From positions 1,550,001 through 1,614,000 of the forward strand of contig CP073212.1 in assembly GCA_020342235.1 (NCBI GenBank): DNA of 64,000 bases, in the 5' to 3' direction. Each line of letters begins with the position of its first letter. Position 1 is the stretch's first letter. The notes below the pieces were generated by a model that made no database searches, was not told where the DNA came from, and saw only the letters and a list, made by a program, of their open reading frames with translations. Below, one piece after another: positions 37,763 through 48,857 of this stretch. The DNA comes from Saccharomycopsis phalli. Taxonomy: Eukaryota > Ascomycota > Saccharomycetes > Ascoideales > Saccharomycopsidaceae. The translations under genes were made by a program, and so were the position numbers.

Positions 37763-38076
37763 TTTTGGAATGCGTGTTCTCTGTGTCGTGGATATTCTGG
37801 CGCTTGTATCGAGTCTCTTTATTCTTTTTAAATTTTTCCTTGAATTAATTCCTGTACTTGCTTCTATATTTTTCCTGGTTAAATATTCCTGGTAATTTCT
37901 GCTGCTTTATCTTGCTGTCCGTGGCGCGTCAACGGGAAAAATAAAAGTGCGAAAAATTGAAAATTCTCATGGAGCAGGGTGGAAAACAAACAAATAAATA
38001 ACTCCCGCCCACCTCGCATTACCCGGACCACGGCACGCCACCCGAGCGAAATGCGGCAGAACCAGCCACATCCGGC
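37763..38076. other. Divergent promoter region BDF1 / mitochondrial carrier
   Basis: 314 bp shared upstream region, T-rich on the BDF1 side. No strong TATA box or recognisable factor site. Confidence 0.4.
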
Positions 38077-38961
38077 ATGTCCGACAACATCGCTCTGTCG
38101 ATTGGTGCGGCAATCGCAACCGCTTCGTTGTTGTACCCGCTAGACTACTACAAAACCCTTGCTCAGTTGACCCATGGCCGCGCCCTCGTCACCGCTCCTA
38201 ACCAGCCCAAGTTCTTCTTTGCTGGGTTGCTGGCGTCGTCCTTGTGCGTTTTTCCAAAGACCCTTGTGCGGTTTGGCGCCTTCAATTTCGCAAACAGCTG
38301 GCTCGGCGACTCCAAGGCGAACCCCGGCGTGATCTTCTCGTCGCTCTTTGCCGGAATGCTCGAATCGCTCGTGATTGTGCCCTTTGAAAACGTCAAGGTG
38401 CAAATGATTGAAGGCAGTCGAGCGCAGGAGAAAAACCCATTTGCATTGCCACAAAGACTGCTCAAGATTTCCCCCTCGTCCAACAACAAAATCTTTGCCG
38501 CTGCTAAACCGGTTGCGAAAAAACCCCCGGCCCCGGTCACCAACATTTGGCAAGCAGCCACCAGCATATACCATTCCGACGGGGCGTATGGGTTTTTCAA
38601 GGGCACAAACGTCACAATTGTGCGTCAGTGGTCGACCTCGGTGGCGTTTTTCTGGTCGTACAACACGGTGCGCCAGGCGCTTCTGTCGGACCAGTCGTCG
38701 TTTTCGGCATTGGCGTCTACGGGAGTCGCCGCATTGGCAGTTGTCGCCGTCAACCAGCCGCTAGACGTGATCAAGAGCCGGTTCCAAAGCGCGAGCTACC
38801 GCCGGTTTGGGTACAAAAACCTGCTCCAGGCCGCGTATCGGATTGCCTCCACCGAGGGCGGCATCCGGAAACTCTATGCCGGGTCGCTCCCCCGGCTCAT
38901 TCGAGTCGGGTTGCATGGCTCGTTGATGCTGGTGTTTTACCACTACTTCCTGGCGATGTGA
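38077..38961 (+). CDS. Mitochondrial carrier, tricarboxylate (CTP1/MRX20-like) type
   Basis: 294 aa. Three repeats with the carrier signature P-x-[DE]-x-x-K: PLDYYK (about 22-27), PFENVK (about 101-106) and PLDVIK (about 230-235). The second motif PFE and the surroundings resemble citrate/tricarboxylate carriers. The matrix loop after the second motif is long and lysine/proline-rich (about 108-152, AAAKPVAKKPPAP). Such proteins exchange metabolites across the inner mitochondrial membrane. Substrate cannot be fixed from sequence alone. The stop lies 96 bp before ADE5,7, very tight spacing. Confidence 0.85.
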   Translation: MSDNIALSIGAAIATASLLYPLDYYKTLAQLTHGRALVTAPNQPKFFFAGLLASSLCVFPKTLVRFGAFNFANSWLGDSKANPGVIFSSLFAGMLESLVIVPFENVKVQMIEGSRAQEKNPFALPQRLLKISPSSNNKIFAAAKPVAKKPPAPVTNIWQAATSIYHSDGAYGFFKGTNVTIVRQWSTSVAFFWSYNTVRQALLSDQSSFSALASTGVAALAVVAVNQPLDVIKSRFQSASYRRFGYKNLLQAAYRIASTEGGIRKLYAGSLPRLIRVGLHGSLMLVFYHYFLAM

Positions 38962-39016
38962 CGCCGCTGCATGCGTGCTGGTGTATATACATGTGTACCA
39001 TCAAATTTTTTTTGTA

Positions 39017-39022
39017 GAGTCA
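39017..39022 (-). promoter_or_regulatory. TGACTC box upstream of ADE5,7
   Basis: GAGTCA/TGACTC 36-41 bp before the ATG. In Saccharomyces this is the Bas1 and Gcn4 core in purine-gene promoters; use in this yeast is inferred. Confidence 0.35.
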
Positions 39023-39057
39023 TTTGGGCCCGAGATTTTCGCCTTTGCTAATTACAA

Positions 39058-41463
39058 ATGTCACTCAACGTCTTGATAGTCGGAGCTGGTGGGAGAGAGC
39101 ACGCCATCCTTAACCAATTGCGGCTCTCGCCGACGGTCGCAAAAATCTACATCACTTCCGGTAGCGTCGGTTCCCATGGGCTCACAGGCCCGGTCAAGGT
39201 CGAACAGATTGCAATCGGCGCCGCGAAACTGGATTTTGCCCAGCTTCTTGACTTTGCCATCGCCCACGAGGTCGGATTGGTGATTCCAGGTCCAGAGCAG
39301 CCGCTCGTCGACGGGATTTCCGACTATTTCGAGCTCCACAACGGGTCTGGCCGGAAAATCGCAGTGTTTGGTCCTAGTGCCAAGGCTGCGTACATGGAAG
39401 GCTCCAAGACTTTTAGCAAGGACTTTATGAAAAAGCATGGAATTCCGACCGCGGAGTACCGAAACTTCTCGCTGTACGAGCCAGCCCGAGAGTACGTCTC
39501 GTCGGTCAAGCACCGGGTGGTGTTGAAGGCGTCCGGAATTGCTGCTGGTAAAGGGGTGTTGATCCCGGAATCCACTGAAGAGGGCTTGCAAGCGCTCGAG
39601 CAGATTATGGTCGAGCGCAAGTTTGGCTCCGCCGGAGACGAAATCGTGGTCGAAGAATTCTTGGAGGGTGACGAGATTCTGATTTTGACCATTAGTGACG
39701 GATACTCCTTTGTCAACTTCCCGCCATCGCAGGACCACAAAAAGGCCGGAAATAACGATATCGGTTTGAACACCGGGGGTATGGGCTCGTACGCCCCAGC
39801 CCCGGTCGCTGCTGACCGGAAACTCGCAGCCCAGATCAACGACATTGTCAAGCAGTCGATTGACGGGATGCGCCGTGACGGATTCCCGTTTGTCGGGGTG
39901 TTGTTCACCGGGTTTATTCTCACCAGCTCGGGACCAAAGGTGTTGGAGTACAACGTCCGGTTCGGTGACCCAGAGACCCAGTCGGTGCTCCCATTGATTG
40001 ATACCCGCACCACTGACTTGGCCCAGGTGTTTTTGGCCGCCGCCGAACACCGGCTTGATTCGGTTCCGTTTGATATCGACGCCTCGAAGCACGCTACTAC
40101 CGTGGTGCTCGCCGCCGGGGGTTACCCTGAGACGTATCGGAAGGGCGACCGGATCTCGATCGACTTTGGTAAATTGGCAGACAATGTGTCGGTGGTGCAT
40201 TCCGGTACGGCTCTTGACAGTGCGGGCGAGGTTGTCACCAACGGCGGACGGGTTCTCGGTGTCACTGCCGTGGCTTCGAACTTGAAGCAGTCGGTTGAAG
40301 ATGCCTACGCGGCAATCCAGCACATTGATTTCCAGGACAAGTATTTCCGGACAGACATTGCCCACCGGGCATTCCGGAAGACCCAGCCGGTGGCCGGAAT
40401 TACCTATGCCGACGCCGGGGTGTCGGTCGACAACGGAAACCTCCTTGTCGACCAGATCAAGGCCTTGGTGCGCTCGACTGCCCGGACCGGAACTGACGCG
40501 GAGATTGGCGGGTTCGGCGGGCTTTTCGACTTGGCCGGCGCCGGATACGACTCGCGCGACTCGGTGCTTGTGGCTGCTACCGACGGGGTTGGAACTAAGC
40601 TCCGGATTGCTCAGGAAAGCGGAATCCACGACACCGTGGGAATCGATCTTGTGGCAATGAACGTCAACGATCTCGTCGTCCAGGGAGCCGAGCCGTTGTT
40701 CTTCCTTGACTATTTTGCCACGGGAAAATTGGACATCAAAGTCGCACATGCATTTGTCAGCGGAGTCGCTAGAGGATGCAAGATCGCCAACTGCGCCTTG
40801 GTTGGCGGAGAAACGTCGGAGATGCCAGGAATGTACGAGGGCAACCATTACGACACAAACGGGACTTCGGTCGGTGCCGTTGTCAAGACGAAAATGCTTC
40901 CAAAGTTGCAGGAGATGCAGGAGGGCGATGTGGTGCTCGGTTTGGCTTCTGACGGATTGCACTCCAACGGATTTTCATTGGTGCGGAAAATCATTGAAGT
41001 CAGCGGGCTCGATTTGGCCGAAGACGCGCCTTGGGAATCCGGAAAAGTCTCTGTTGCTCAGTCGTGTTTGGTTCCTACTCGGATTTACGTGCAACCTATT
41101 CTCAAGGCATTGAAGCAGACGACTGGAATTTTGGGTTTGGCACACATCACTGGCGGAGGTCTTGTAGAGAACTTGCCACGGTGCTTGCCAAAGGGATTGG
41201 GTGCCAGTATTGAGTTTGGTAGCTGGCCAATTCCACCAGTGTTTAAGTGGTTTGGGAAAAACGGTAACGTGCCGGTGCACGACTTCTTCAAGACGTTTAA
41301 CGCGGGAATCGGAATGGCCGTTGTCGTAAAAGCGTCAGAGGCGGATTCTGTCGCCAAGATCTTTGAAGCTGAGGGTGAAACTGTTTTCCGGATTGGCTAC
41401 TTGGTGAAACTGGCAGGGTCTGAGTGTGTTATTGATGGCGTAACTGTAGAGGGTTTTTACTAA
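39058..41463 (+). CDS. ADE5,7: Bifunctional GAR synthetase / AIR synthetase (ADE5,7)
   Basis: 801 aa with two fused enzymes of de novo purine synthesis. Residues 1 to about 430 are phosphoribosylamine-glycine ligase (PurD, ATP-grasp): VLIVGAGGREHAI at the start, KASGIAAGKGV, YNVRFGDPETQ. About 440-801 is phosphoribosylformylglycinamidine cyclo-ligase (PurM): TYADAGVSVDNG, ATDGVGTKLRIA, GGETSEMPGMY, HITGGGLVENLPR. Together they perform steps 2 and 5 of IMP synthesis in the cytosol. Length and fusion order match fungal ADE5,7. Uninterrupted frame, high GC third positions. Confidence 0.98.
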   Translation: MSLNVLIVGAGGREHAILNQLRLSPTVAKIYITSGSVGSHGLTGPVKVEQIAIGAAKLDFAQLLDFAIAHEVGLVIPGPEQPLVDGISDYFELHNGSGRKIAVFGPSAKAAYMEGSKTFSKDFMKKHGIPTAEYRNFSLYEPAREYVSSVKHRVVLKASGIAAGKGVLIPESTEEGLQALEQIMVERKFGSAGDEIVVEEFLEGDEILILTISDGYSFVNFPPSQDHKKAGNNDIGLNTGGMGSYAPAPVAADRKLAAQINDIVKQSIDGMRRDGFPFVGVLFTGFILTSSGPKVLEYNVRFGDPETQSVLPLIDTRTTDLAQVFLAAAEHRLDSVPFDIDASKHATTVVLAAGGYPETYRKGDRISIDFGKLADNVSVVHSGTALDSAGEVVTNGGRVLGVTAVASNLKQSVEDAYAAIQHIDFQDKYFRTDIAHRAFRKTQPVAGITYADAGVSVDNGNLLVDQIKALVRSTARTGTDAEIGGFGGLFDLAGAGYDSRDSVLVAATDGVGTKLRIAQESGIHDTVGIDLVAMNVNDLVVQGAEPLFFLDYFATGKLDIKVAHAFVSGVARGCKIANCALVGGETSEMPGMYEGNHYDTNGTSVGAVVKTKMLPKLQEMQEGDVVLGLASDGLHSNGFSLVRKIIEVSGLDLAEDAPWESGKVSVAQSCLVPTRIYVQPILKALKQTTGILGLAHITGGGLVENLPRCLPKGLGASIEFGSWPIPPVFKWFGKNGNVPVHDFFKTFNAGIGMAVVVKASEADSVAKIFEAEGETVFRIGYLVKLAGSECVIDGVTVEGFY

Positions 41464-42509
41464 TGCCAATATGATCATTCAACTGTAAATGCGGCCAGGA
41501 TTATAATTAGGAAATGACATGACTGAGTTTTTTTGACAAGTATCGTGTATTTGGAGTTGTACCGACCAGTTTGCAAGAGACTGGTATAAATGCAGTATTC
41601 CTTCTCATGCGAAGCTGTATAATTCATGCTATTACCGGACTATCTCAGACTTGCTTAAATGACTGGGTAATTCTTTGGACAGTGTGCCAAGGGCTGTATG
41701 GAATTGATATTTCAGCAAAGTGTATATGCGGTAAAATGCAACTTGGGAATAGTTCGTTTTTTAGAGTGGTGATGGTGATTTCCGATGGTTCAAGGTGGAT
41801 AAAGGCATGTGACTATGTATTGAACTGTTCATAACGGCACTGCTGTCAATTGGTGAAGCATATAGGGTCCTAAGGTGGTCTTTTGAATAGAGTGTGCTAC
41901 TGAAATACCCATCTTCCGAGGAAATTGATGAGTTTTAATCTTGCTTTTCTTTGATGGACCTGTTTGACTTGTAATCAGGCTCAAGACATGGCCCAAGTGA
42001 AGTTCGAGGTATAATTGACCAACCCTAATAGCTGGGAATATAGATAGGTGGCACGATGGGTGGATGTTAGCAGAGAAGGCATTATTTTGACTAGAGAAAT
42101 AAAGTCATATATTTTCTGGGAATATAGTGACATCCCCCGTTTATAATTTGATACATTTCAGTCTTTGTGTTACGACTTGAAACGTCTCCCTTCACATTAC
42201 AACTTTCAAAATATGGGCTTAGTGCAGGTGATACAGGTTGAAAAGTTGGACAATACTCTAGTCAACCAGTAATCACTAAAGAGAGGTCCTCTAATCCAGA
42301 TTGACAGTAATTTACCATTGTCAAATTCAATTCAAACACTAATTCACGATTACATAACATGCTGAGCGCAAGGTAGAGCTTTGATAGAATTAAATCACCT
42401 AAGATTTGCAATAGACAATCAAAACCATAGTCACCAATATACTCTGTCACAATAGTCTGCTACACATTAAACCCACACCATAATACTTTACTACATAAAC
42501 CAATACACT
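41464..42509. other. Intergenic region ADE5,7 - alcohol dehydrogenase
   Basis: 1.05 kb between convergent genes. Short frames only (for example 87 codons at 41571) with no family features; no clear repeats. Confidence 0.5.
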
Positions 42510-43538
42510 TTACAATTTACTCTCATTCTCAGACGGATTGAGCACGGCACGGCCATTGATTTTTCCGTGTCTAAGATCATCCAACACCTCGGGCAACTTG
42601 CTAAACGGCAACTTTACAATCACCGGAGTGACAATGCCTTTGGAGACCAATTCTAGAGCCTCTTCCAATTCCTTGGCAGTGCCATACAAATTCCCAAGAA
42701 GCCGGAGCTCCTTGTCACAGAACTGTGCCAAATTGATACTCAATCTGCCGTGGCCTAGCCCTATGGCAGCAATTGTCCCGCGCGGCTTTGTATACTTTAC
42801 CCCCATGGTATAAGTGTCCTTGAACCCACACAAGTCGATTGTCACGTCAAAGGAGCTCTGCTGATGGCCCAGGGCCCGGAACTCCGCGTTGGTGTAGAAC
42901 TCGTCAGCTCCATTGGAAAGCGCAGCGTCACGAAGCAGCAGCCTGGCATCCACCACCACCAAATATGGATTGTACGCCCGGACAATTTGAATGGCGTTCA
43001 TCCCAAGCCCACCTGCTCCAATGAGAAGCACCCGGTGCGCTGGGCCGATGCTACAGCGTTTTATGGCATGATACGGGGTGATTACTGCATCAGCCAGAAC
43101 TGCTGCCAACTCGTACGACACATTGTCGGGGATTCTGACAAGTGACGCCAAGTTGGATACTACAAGATACTTCTGCCACCCACCATCTTGACCCAATCCG
43201 TACGCCATGGCGTTGTTTCCACAGCAAAGGTTACCATGCCCCGCCTCACAGGTCTGGCACCGGCCGCACCGGTTGGTAATATGCACGGCGTACCGCCCCC
43301 CAACCGGGTATGAGCCGCCCACAGCCCCACCCACAGCCACGATTTCACCTGCGATCTCGTGACCGCCCACGAAGTGGTCACGTGGTATAGCGAGGGCGCC
43401 CAGAAGAAGGTGGATGTCAGAGGCGCAAATTCCTGCGGCGAAGACCTGGAGAAGTACCTGATTGTCGTTTGGTTTAGGTACAGGGATGGTCTTTGGCACG
43501 ACCTTGTGGTTTTTCAAGTCCAAGTAGTATGCGTTCAT
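42510..43538 (-). CDS. Zinc-dependent medium-chain alcohol dehydrogenase
   Basis: 342 aa. Catalytic zinc ligands Cys38 (AAGICASDIH) and the His-Glu pair near 60-61 (GGHEIAGE). Structural zinc lobe CGRCQTCEAGHGNLC (about 91-105). Rossmann motif GAGGLGMNA (about 174-182) with an acidic residue at the end of the next strand (VVVDAR), favouring NAD over NADP. It has the features of class-P zinc alcohol/polyol dehydrogenases (yeast ADH-like). Substrate is not predictable; no mitochondrial presequence is seen, so cytosolic. Confidence 0.88.
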   Translation of the reverse strand: MNAYYLDLKNHKVVPKTIPVPKPNDNQVLLQVFAAGICASDIHLLLGALAIPRDHFVGGHEIAGEIVAVGGAVGGSYPVGGRYAVHITNRCGRCQTCEAGHGNLCCGNNAMAYGLGQDGGWQKYLVVSNLASLVRIPDNVSYELAAVLADAVITPYHAIKRCSIGPAHRVLLIGAGGLGMNAIQIVRAYNPYLVVVDARLLLRDAALSNGADEFYTNAEFRALGHQQSSFDVTIDLCGFKDTYTMGVKYTKPRGTIAAIGLGHGRLSINLAQFCDKELRLLGNLYGTAKELEEALELVSKGIVTPVIVKLPFSKLPEVLDDLRHGKINGRAVLNPSENESKL

Positions 43539-43808
43539 TTGAAAAGGAGTTAGCGAGACTGACTATGAAGTAATCAAAAAGCAATGGAAGCAATTGCAAG
43601 AGAAGAGCAATGAAATGAGTGAATGGATCAGTGCGTGATAAATGTCATGTCAGCTCGTGTGGGGTATCCGTTTAGGGACTCGGCTATTTGGCCGGGTAGC
43701 TCTGCGCTAGATTTACGTGCACGTGATGTGACGGGTTATCATGTGGGAGTCATTGTTGATTTCAAAAGCTAAGAGTGACTAGATGGTACTTTTTTGTGCG
43801 TGCCTAGA

Positions 43809-46009
43809 ATGAGTGTCGATCCATCTTCGCTTCAACAGGAGGTCGTCCTCCCAAGATTATCTGACAAGGAAGCCGACACGCTCAAGCGCTTGATCTATGT
43901 GAGTTGGCCTGTCTCTTGGCGGCATTACTAACCTCAGAACTACTTTATAAAGGCATGCTCGGTGTTGTTGAGCACCCGATCTCGTGAACCAGGGTCAGGC
44001 GCCCGTGTCAATAATTGGGTATGTATTCCATCGTCTTCCTCCAACCGTGCTAACCCCAGTTTAATTTATCCACCGATGTCTCCGCGATACCAAGAGATGC
44101 CCTCGCTTTGTGGAAGTTCCACGGTGACGCAGTGCCGCCGTTGGTGATTGAAACCTACCTCGACTTGCGCGACGTCCAGCCCAGACAGAAGCTTTTTGTG
44201 AACGATGGCGACGGCAACGCTTGGCTAGTTACCCGTGGCAACAAAAAGTCCGAGGTGGTGTTGGAGCGCTGGTTGTTTGAGCTTGTGCCGGATGCAAACG
44301 CGCGTGATTTGACCGACACATACAAGGAGTGCATTGTGTTTTTCCGCGACCTCTACTCATTTGCCACCTTGCTCCCAGCGACTGCGCTTTGCAACAGCGA
44401 AACATTAAATGTGCGGGCGCGGATACTCCGTGGCGATGAGCCAATCACATCCAAGGGCCGCATAGGACTCAGCAAGGAGCTCATCAGCACATATAGCAAC
44501 ACCAGCAACGACTCGGAAGATACCCGGCCGCATTTGGGGCACCACAAGTTTGCCACTGTTGCCACCGCAATGGGGGAGTTGCGCGCCACCATGCAGTACC
44601 GCAGGGACACTGATTTTTACCTAAACGGGGAAAAGGGCCACAATCAAGACGCCAGAAATTTTGACAGCCATGAGAAAAATGCAGCCAGGAATTTGGAAAA
44701 AAACATAGAAACAGGCCACGACACAGACTTGCACAAGAACCATGTGAAGATATCGGCCCTGGGCCCGGGAAAGCGTCCAGAAGACCTCGAGAAGAGCCCA
44801 GCAAGTCCCCAGAAAAGCCCAGACAGCTTGGAAAAAAGTCCCGGTAGCTTGGAGAAAACTCCAGACAAGAGCCTTGAAAAATCCCGCCATGTGTACCAGG
44901 AGTTTAGCAACGCGATTCCCATCTCGTCAAACCTGAACGTGTCGTTGGCCGCGCTTCTTCGCAGCATGAAACGCGACAACGGATCGGTGCCAAAATCATA
45001 CACCTCATCGGTGACGTCACCAAACCCCATTGCCATTTCCCCGGCCAGTAACCCGGAATCAAACCCCGGATCGGCAGGTAGATACTCGTCGTCGTTCGGC
45101 TCACGACTCGCTATAAAGAGTCTTGTGGCGCCGCATGCCATGTCCCGAAACGGAAGCATTGATGGACGGCGGTTCAGCGACTTGGAGCCACCGAGCCAGC
45201 TTTATGTGGACGAAGATATCAACGACTTCATCCGGCTCTTGGACAATAAGTCGGACTTGAAAGTGGGCCCGAGCAGCGGCGCAGGCAATCTCACAGACTC
45301 ATTATACCGCTTCAAGTCGATGCGCAACAACAACAATCTTCTTGTCGACTCCGTCAGCGAAAGCGCACTTGTGTCGTCACGTGCTCCCATCCGCCGGGGC
45401 AGCAGCCACGGTTCGCCGCTGCCAAACGTCTCGCATCGGTTTTCTCTATCGTCGAATTCCCCACATCATCTTCCCTTGGTGCCGTCGCGGCTTTCAGGCA
45501 CGTATTTCCCCGACGACGTGCTGTTCACGCGTCACAATTCCGGGTCCTACAGCTCCAGCAGCCACAGATACTCCAGCGTGGTCATTGACGAGGCTCCTTA
45601 CAAGTATACGCCTGTGAACTACGACGTGGGTTCGGCCCCACTTCCGATCGCCACCAACCGTTTTGTGCCGCTGAGTCCGGGCCACGGTCTGCCAGGCGCA
45701 TTTTCATACAACAATCACGGCATGGTGTCAGAGTCGACGTCAGTTGCCAACGAGACGAACAATCACCGGCAAATTTCCAACAGATACAAGCCAACACGTG
45801 CCGTGCCCGCAACAGGGTTCAAGATTCTTCCGCTCCAGAGCATGCCGCCAATGGCAATCACCACCACCACAAATGCTTACGCGAAAATGAGCGAGGACGA
45901 GCCTGCCACTGAGCCGAGCACGATGCCAGATGAAATGTATGGTAACATTGATCACAACATTGATGACGATTTGATCTTTCAGGTGCACGACATTGACCGG
46001 TCGCAATGA
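43809..46009 (+). CDS. ATG13: Autophagy protein ATG13, two introns
   Basis: Three exons (43809-43898, 43938-44018, 44060-46009), 706 aa. Splicing restores a complete N-terminal HORMA domain, from the new start MSVDPSSLQQEVVLPRLSDK, through LIYNYFIKACSVLLSTRSRE and NNWFNLSTDV, to PLVIETYLDLRDVQP and VVLERWLFEL (to about residue 240). The rest is a long disordered Ser/Pro-rich region with many S-P sites and a KSP-type repeat run (residues about 275-310). This is expected for the Atg1-, Atg17- and Atg101-binding, TORC1-phosphorylated tail. Atg13 activates Atg1 kinase at the pre-autophagosomal site. Both introns have clear signals. Confidence 0.93.
43899..43937 (+). other. ATG13 intron 1 (39 nt)
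   Basis: GTGAGT donor, TACTAAC branch point followed directly by CTCAG. Phase 0 between Y30 and N31. Confidence 0.92.
44019..44059 (+). other. ATG13 intron 2 (41 nt)
   Basis: GTATGT donor, TGCTAAC branch point followed by CCCAG. Phase 0 between W57 and F58 (NNW|FNL, conserved in ATG13). Confidence 0.92.
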
Positions 46010-47163
46010 TTGGAAGGAAACGCATGGCGGCAGTGATTCAGTGAGCAGTTTGCTCCAGTCATAATTACAGTACAATAGAGAATGTCAGTCCCACCAACTT
46101 GCCGGAAGAGGCAATTTATACAACCAATGCAATATCTTATAATCCAAGTAGGCATGCCAGTGTAAAGCAGTGTTGAACCTGTAAAATTCTCCGCTCATGT
46201 TAAGAAAATATGGTGTATAAACCACTGTAATAAAAGAGGTGTTGAATTACTTGACTTTTTTGAATTACTTAACTTTCTTGACTTTCTTAACTTCCTTTTG
46301 ATCACTATTTTTCAGCCCGTATCTTAATTACTATATTACACCCTCTGTAAATTGCGTAGCCCACATAGTTCATTCCAATCTTGCAAGATTAATAGTTGTA
46401 TTTTTCGTCACCATGACCAGTCAGAAACCCTGTTGAATGCGTCATGCTCATCATATTCTAGTAAAACTCAATGAGTATATGAACTGATTTGTGGTCAGCA
46501 AATACATTACAAGCGTATTTTTTATTCTACTTGAGGGTTCCAATATTTCGCCCATTTGCAAAAGGATCAATGTGTCTAGGAGTTCCAGGAATCGGAGGTC
46601 ATGTATTAGGGCGATATGATCCAACCACTTTTTACTCGTTTACTCTAAAGTGACTTCCATAGCACTTGAATGCAAGTGTGACGTAGCTGTTGAATTCGAG
46701 ACGAGTCCCCTGTATATCGTATTTTTACTTGGCCCTATTGGGTTTTGTCATGTTATAGTGGAACGCTTTAATTCCATATTATATAATCAGGACTGTACAT
46801 GCTCCACATTACGCTATTAATCTGCCACACGTAGTTCCTCGGATTATCCGACTGAGGTATTTTATCTGCTATAATGTCTGAAAAGAATTCAATATATTGA
46901 ACCCGGCTAATTATCAAAGTTGCGAAGCAAAGCTGACCCTCTGCGTTACGTCATAGACTACCAAAACCTCATTGAACTAATCTATAAAAAACTATACAGC
47001 AATATAGTAAAAATTATACAGTAGATTTACAGTTACCATATGAAAAATAGCAGGTTAAATGGAAATAAACTGTGTCTCGTTTCTCTTACTGTGTCTGGTG
47101 CATGCCAGCCCCAGTTACCCGTACTTTCTCATAAACAAATTGTCCAGAGCCATCAGCAACTTC
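46010..47163. other. Intergenic region ATG13-GPI11
   Basis: About 1.1 kb. 46445-46640 is a decayed minus-strand LINE A relic (TCTAGTAAAACTCAATGAG, GGTCATGTATTAGGG). A small CTTAACTTTCTTGACTT repeat is at 46245-46290. The rest is unremarkable AT-rich sequence. Confidence 0.5.
46445..46640 (-). mobile_element. Decayed LINE A relic
   Basis: Alignable by eye to the ORF2 end of LINE A (for example 16480-16680) but with many differences and no tail; an old copy. Confidence 0.6.
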
Positions 47164-47883
47164 ATGTCACTCAAAAAGGCCAGTGGACGTAAGAAATCCG
47201 TTACATGGAAGGATTCCGATGAGGTTGCGAGCATCAGCCAGGCCAATAGCACCAAGGTGTCTGTTTGGCAGCGGTTCTCGCTTGTCAACGTCCCATACCA
47301 TTATGCTGGCATAATATACTACTTGTTGTACGTCGAGTACAATGACTTGGTGAATTTTGACAGGATCAACTCTGTGCTTGCCAAGGCTCTAGTACTCTCA
47401 TTTCTTGGCCAGTTGGTTTGGATCCAGCTTCTTCCGAGCCATGATAAGAAAAACACCCGGCCTAGTGCCCTGCTCATCTTTGCCGCGTCGTTTCTATCTT
47501 TGGTCCTGGGGCTTTTCATACATTGTTTCCTAGTTCTCTTGGGTGCGCCAGTGCTCATATTCCAGCTCCAGACGTTTCTCCTTTCGCTCCATTTGGCAGT
47601 TTTGGTGGTGCTTCCGCTTATCGTCACGTATCAGTTTAGTGCAGAACGCTGGAAAATGATTTTGCTCCACTCTACTGATGCAAAGTACTTGGCAATGAAC
47701 CCTGTGCTTTTGACTGCGTTGTTTGCGGCTCTTGGTTGCTGGCTAGGTGTTATCACCATACCTTTGGACTGGGATAGAGACTGGCAATTGTATCCAATCA
47801 GTTTGGTAGTAGGAAGTTATTTAGGCGGCATTGTGGGCGGTGTGCTTGGATTTGCTAGCCGGTTTGTTGTTGGCAGTATTTAG
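47164..47883 (+). CDS. GPI11: GPI ethanolamine-phosphate transferase subunit GPI11 (PIG-F)
   Basis: 239 aa from the ATG at 47164. Multi-spanning membrane protein (about six helices) with family hallmarks VPYHYAGIIYYLLYV near 45-60 and IPLDWDRDWQLYPISLVVGSYLG near 200-222. It is the small stabilising subunit that works with Gpi13/Gpi7 in adding ethanolamine phosphate to GPI-anchor mannoses in the ER. The frame continues to an earlier ATG at 47059, adding 35 residues that look like a signal peptide. I prefer 47164 because the basic N-terminus (MSLKKASGRKKSVTWKD) resembles other yeast Gpi11 proteins. Confidence 0.85.
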   Translation: MSLKKASGRKKSVTWKDSDEVASISQANSTKVSVWQRFSLVNVPYHYAGIIYYLLYVEYNDLVNFDRINSVLAKALVLSFLGQLVWIQLLPSHDKKNTRPSALLIFAASFLSLVLGLFIHCFLVLLGAPVLIFQLQTFLLSLHLAVLVVLPLIVTYQFSAERWKMILLHSTDAKYLAMNPVLLTALFAALGCWLGVITIPLDWDRDWQLYPISLVVGSYLGGIVGGVLGFASRFVVGSI

Positions 47884-48857
47884 AAATGAACAGTGGTACG
47901 TCAATATCGACATAAATATAAATATATATTCACACCAACATAGTTTGATAAATTGTCGTTGATATGAGTGGTGCCTAGCGAGAATTTATGGTGTTTGAGG
48001 CTACTGTCTAGATGAGATTCACGATGGATTATAGGATTTGGCTGAAATAATGGATTAAACATGGCTTGAGCGGATTCCCTGCGTTACCTGGCACAGGCCA
48101 ATCAAGGTCAGTATTTAATGAATGAGCCATGGTTGTGAATTTTTACTCGAAATGGGATTTATGTGGAGAATTGGTATTGAATGATGGCGTTGTCACGGGC
48201 CAGTAAACTTTGTACGTAAAAATACAAGATGTATTTAATGGGAAGAGGAACTCGCAGTAAATGGGAAAGGAGGATAAATAGGACTTGGGACAGCTGAGAA
48301 AGAACAATTTGGATTCAATTCGATCTCAATACCGCTTACATACGGTAGTTCACTGTACCGTATGGTTACCTAAATATTCAATGTGTTATCATAGAGACAG
48401 TACCAATATTATGATCTAAAAGTATGTACATGTGACGTAGTACCAGTATACTATATCAAGTAGTGACCTGATTCAATTGTAGCAAGGCTCAAGGTATTGT
48501 ATCCGTGGTTTTTTTCAATGATGAGAACTCTGTCTTTGTACAGAGCAATGAAGTAAAAATGTCCCAAAAGGTACAATAGTGCTTACAAAGGCTTCAACAG
48601 GAATAAAAGCCAATTCACAATACTTTGCAATTCAGAAAGTGTATCCAGACATATCTTACTACAGAGTACGGCCTTGAAATTTCACATCTATTCAGTTCTG
48701 CGAGCATGTATACCAACTAAATGCTTTCAAAAACCTGACAAACAACCTAAAACACCCACAATTAAATTCCCAAAATGCACCATGTAATCTTTATACCACT
48801 TTAAATAGATCATTGCTTACATTCTACAACCATACACATGACCAAACCATTCATTAC
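47884..48857. other. Intergenic region GPI11-MCM3
   Basis: About 970 bp between convergent genes; no gene, repeat or transposon recognised. Confidence 0.5.

Noticed and set aside
39061-40962. 633-codon open frame antisense to ADE5,7
   Set aside because: A by-product of GC-rich third positions in ADE5,7; no start context, no family features, fully overlaps a certain gene.
41571-41834. 87-codon frame after ADE5,7
   Set aside because: AT-rich intergenic sequence with no recognisable protein features.
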